From assembly GCA_965262455.1 (NCBI GenBank), contig CBDHFH010000003.1:372001-436000 (forward strand): a stretch of DNA of 64,000 bases, read 5' to 3'. Under the pieces are notes generated by a model, which did not search any database, had not been told where the DNA came from, and worked only from the letters and a program-made list of their open reading frames with translations. The stretch's first letter is position 1. Every line of letters starts with the position of its first letter. The DNA is from UBA1858 sp965262455. GTDB taxonomy: Bacteria > Pseudomonadota > Gammaproteobacteria > UBA4575. The translations under genes and the position numbers were made by a program. Positions 61,742 through 64,000 of this stretch are shown one piece after another.

Positions 61742-62503
61742 TTACTTAGCAAATACCTTTTTAAGAAGATCTGTAGTTCGTTTTGCTGGATTTTCTCGGA
61801 TCGCTTTTTCTTCTAAAGCAAGATAATAAAATATTCCTTCAATGCCTTTGTTTAATACATGTTGTGTTAAGTCAGCCTGTACATCAGGCACTAAAGGCAG
61901 TGATTTATATTTTCCCATTGCGCTGTTATATGCATTAATAGCGCCTACTTCATTTAGACTGGCATCAACAATAGGCTTCATTTCTTCAGCTAAAGGTGAC
62001 GACATTTTGCCTTTGAAGTATTGTGTGGCGGCATCACTTGGTCCATTTAAAATGGTTTTAACATCACTCCACGTCATGTCCTTAATGGCATTTAAAAAAA
62101 GTGGCTTGGCTTTTTCAGTAGCTGTTTCAGCGGCTTCATTTAATTTGTTCTCAAGGTTATTAAGAGAGCTACCCATACCAAATTTATTCATCGTATTCTG
62201 AACAGTTTGTAATGACTCGGGTAAAGGAATACGAATATTTGCGTCATTATTAAAACCACCTGCCGCACTCAACTGACTTACCACATTTGTCGATCCGACG
62301 GTCAACGCATCTTTTAATGCGCCAGCAATATCATTGTCAGTGATGGATGCACTGTCAGATGAAGGGGAATCTGATGTGATGACTTCCTTGAGTTTATCAA
62401 ACCAACTCGCATTGCTTGGTGATATCGTTATTAATAGTAAGATAAGTACAAATGTATAGTGAATCATTTTGATATTCATTCGTTTGAAGCGGAGTAATTT
62501 CAT
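61742..62503 (-). CDS. DUF4197 domain-containing exported protein
   Basis: This 253-residue protein has an N-terminal signal (TFVLILLLITISPSNAS) and a DUF4197 domain: IAGALKDALTVGSTNVVSQL, NIRIPLPESLQ and FLNAIKDMTWSDVKTILNG, with DAATQYFKGKMSSPL. DUF4197 proteins are periplasmic or lipoprotein-like and of unknown function. The start codon overlaps the permease stop by four bases (ATGA), so they are coupled. It is convergent with the transpeptidase gene. Confidence 0.88.
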   Translation of the reverse strand: MKLLRFKRMNIKMIHYTFVLILLLITISPSNASWFDKLKEVITSDSPSSDSASITDNDIAGALKDALTVGSTNVVSQLSAAGGFNNDANIRIPLPESLQTVQNTMNKFGMGSSLNNLENKLNEAAETATEKAKPLFLNAIKDMTWSDVKTILNGPSDAATQYFKGKMSSPLAEEMKPIVDASLNEVGAINAYNSAMGKYKSLPLVPDVQADLTQHVLNKGIEGIFYYLALEEKAIRENPAKRTTDLLKKVFAK

Positions 62504-63855
62504 TGAGTGTTATCCTGAGACAAAGGTGGTCTAAAGCTAAGATTAGTAATATCTGCACGAGTTCCTAAATATAATGCTAATAGTATAGCTGGAATACCTA
62601 ACGCGCCGGCATATAAGAAAAAGTTGATATAGCCATATGCATCAACGACGGTGCCGGAAAATCCACCCAAAAACTTTGCTGGTAACAACATTATCGAACT
62701 TAACAACGCATACTGAGTGGCTGTATAAGATTTATTTGTCAGGCTGGATAAATAGGCAATAAACACGGTCCCTGCGATACCTCCAGAAAGATTATCTGCT
62801 GTTATCACTACAGCAAGTAACGCTGTGTTTGGTGCTTGAGTCGCGAGCCACACGAAAATTAAATTTGTTACCACAACTAAAACCCCTGCAATCAGTAACA
62901 CGCTTAGTATTCCCCAGCGCATTACAAGCACTCCCCCAAATAACGCGCCAACAATGGTGACGCCAATGCCAAACGTTTTTGAAATTAAACCCACTTGTAA
63001 TTCTGTATAGCCAATATCAGCATAAAAAGGGCCTGCCATGACGCCCATAGTGATGTCACTTAGCCTAAACGTCGCGATGAAAAGTAAGATTAAAAGGGCA
63101 TAGACGCCATTGCGTTGGAAAAAGTCTAGAAAAGGATAAACTACTGCCGTGACTAACCAAGCGAGTAGCCGTGTAACAGGATTGGCTGCATTACGTGTGC
63201 GTTTTAGCCAGGCATTGTCTTCACTGCTAGCATGCGCATCATTAGTTGCTGGTTCTGATACCAATAACGTAGTTATGATGCCAATTAACATGCTTACACC
63301 CATTAAGGTATAGGCAAAACTCCAGCCATAAAAATGGGCCACTGAAAAAGCGCCGCCGCCGGCTAGCAGCATACCTAGGCGATAACCTAACTGATAGGTC
63401 CCAGCCATAGCGCCTTGTTCGTAATCTGGCGCGGACTCAATTCGCCATGCGTCTAAGGCAATATCTTGGGTGGCCGATGAAAATGCTACCAGCAAAGCAA
63501 ACCATACAAGCAGTGACAGGTCTTCTTGCGGATTAACTCTACCAAGCAAAATTAATCCAGATAGCACACCAATCTGGGCCAACAACATCCAGCTGCGTCT
63601 TTGGCCAAGAAAATTTTTTAAAATTGGTAAAGGTAGTTTATCTACGAGTGGTGACCACAAAAATTTAATCCCATAGATTGCAGCAACCCACGAAATATAA
63701 CCAATAGTACTGCGATCAATACCTTCTTTACGTAGCCAAAAAGATAACGTTCCAAACACAAGCAGTAGTGGCAAACCCGCAGAAAAGCCCAGCATCAGCA
63801 TTGCCAACATTTTAGGGCGTAAATAAATCTGAAATGATTGTGCCCAGGAGCTCAT
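62500..63855 (-). CDS. AmpG-family MFS permease
   Basis: This 451-residue inner-membrane permease has about 12-14 hydrophobic segments and family features MLGFSAGLPLLLVFGTLSFWLRKEGIDRSTIGYISW and LWSPLVDKLPLP. AmpG imports GlcNAc-anhydro-muropeptides for recycling and can influence beta-lactamase induction. Its neighbour is an L,D-transpeptidase gene on the other strand, which fits a peptidoglycan theme. It starts 10 bases after the stop of the partial exonuclease gene. Confidence 0.88.
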   Translation of the reverse strand: MSSWAQSFQIYLRPKMLAMLMLGFSAGLPLLLVFGTLSFWLRKEGIDRSTIGYISWVAAIYGIKFLWSPLVDKLPLPILKNFLGQRRSWMLLAQIGVLSGLILLGRVNPQEDLSLLVWFALLVAFSSATQDIALDAWRIESAPDYEQGAMAGTYQLGYRLGMLLAGGGAFSVAHFYGWSFAYTLMGVSMLIGIITTLLVSEPATNDAHASSEDNAWLKRTRNAANPVTRLLAWLVTAVVYPFLDFFQRNGVYALLILLFIATFRLSDITMGVMAGPFYADIGYTELQVGLISKTFGIGVTIVGALFGGVLVMRWGILSVLLIAGVLVVVTNLIFVWLATQAPNTALLAVVITADNLSGGIAGTVFIAYLSSLTNKSYTATQYALLSSIMLLPAKFLGGFSGTVVDAYGYINFFLYAGALGIPAILLALYLGTRADITNLSFRPPLSQDNTQ

Positions 63856-63865
63856 TCGGTTGGTT

Positions 63866-64000
63866 TTATAGAGCTAGATTATATTCGATTATCAGGGGCG
63901 CGTGATCTGAGAAGCGCTCATCTTTGTAAATAGATTCACCTGAGGCAAGATTGGCTAAGCCCGGAGTCGCTACATGATAATCAATGCGCCAGCCAACATT
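63866..64000 (-). CDS. Exonuclease III family protein, C-terminal part (5' end outside window)
   Basis: The frame runs from the right edge to TAA at 63866-63868. The visible 44 residues include NVGWRIDYHVATPGLANLA and the terminal FSDHAPLIIEYN, which match the end of exodeoxyribonuclease III (catalytic Asp-His in SDHAP). It would be a second such enzyme, distinct from the one at 59616. It leads a tight group with the AmpG-like and DUF4197 genes. Confidence 0.88.
   Translation of the reverse strand, partial: NVGWRIDYHVATPGLANLASGESIYKDERFSDHAPLIIEYNLAL

Noticed and set aside
1..64000. tRNA, rRNA, CRISPR arrays, insertion sequences or phage genes
   Set aside because: No cloverleaf-like sequence, regular repeat-spacer array, transposase or phage protein was seen in any gap or frame; this was by eye, not by a search program.

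Overview
The window is a 64 kb chromosomal segment, roughly 40 % GC by eye, from a free-living-type gammaproteobacterium. Three things point there: the block rpmH-rnpA-yidD-yidC-mnmE-mnmG-rsmG-parA-parB-atpIBEFHAGDC-glmU-glmS on one strand facing dnaA-dnaN-recF-gyrB on the other; the neighbourhoods secB-gpsA-trmL and glyQ-glyS-gmhB-plsC; and NtrBC/glutamine synthetase of the gammaproteobacterial type. I cannot name the genus. No rRNA, tRNA, CRISPR, prophage or insertion sequence was found, and almost all genes are intact.

Layout. 1-2.7 kb: end of secB, gpsA, trmL and a class-1B-like dihydroorotate dehydrogenase. 2.7-8.2 kb: nitrogen-control block (ntrC, ntrB, a DUF4124 protein, glnA). It carries a sigma-54 promoter and two NtrC boxes upstream of glnA, and another NtrC box upstream of ntrB. 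7.9-8.2 kb: a second sigma-54 promoter, pointing away from glnA, followed by about 200 nt with seven regularly spaced GGA motifs, most of which can sit in hairpin loops. This is a predicted CsrA/RsmA-titrating RNA under nitrogen-type control, and the most interesting object in the window. 8.3-13.6 kb: glyQS, a GmhB-like phosphatase, an acyltransferase, a Tas-like reductase. 13.8-17.4 kb: SulP transporter, trmB, thiG, thiS. 17.5-24.2 kb: part of an exosortase-A-associated exopolysaccharide locus. 24.4-26.6 kb: MarR regulator, thiO, an Irr-like Fur-family regulator. 26.8-28.4 kb: three small unrecognised genes in AT-rich DNA. 28.4-37.1 kb: aceF, aceE, a flippase, glmS, glmU. 37.3-44.3 kb: the complete F1Fo ATP synthase operon. 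44.4-58.8 kb: origin region with oriC between dnaA and dnaN and two parS sites inside recF. 58.9-64 kb: an SH3-domain membrane protein, two exonuclease III homologues, an orphan ParA-like ATPase, an L,D-transpeptidase, a DUF4197 protein and an AmpG-like permease.

How the parts connect. NtrB/NtrC should activate glnA through sigma-54, and may also activate the divergent GGA-repeat RNA from the same enhancer pair. That would connect nitrogen limitation to CsrA-controlled behaviour (typically biofilm, motility and carbon storage). The leader of one of the small unknown genes, for a protein with a C-terminal membrane helix, has a near-consensus CsrA site and a second GGA in its Shine-Dalgarno sequence, so it is a possible local target. 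ParB with two parS sites about 10 kb away forms the chromosome-segregation module next to oriC. GlmS and GlmU supply UDP-GlcNAc for the cell wall, and possibly for the exopolysaccharide.
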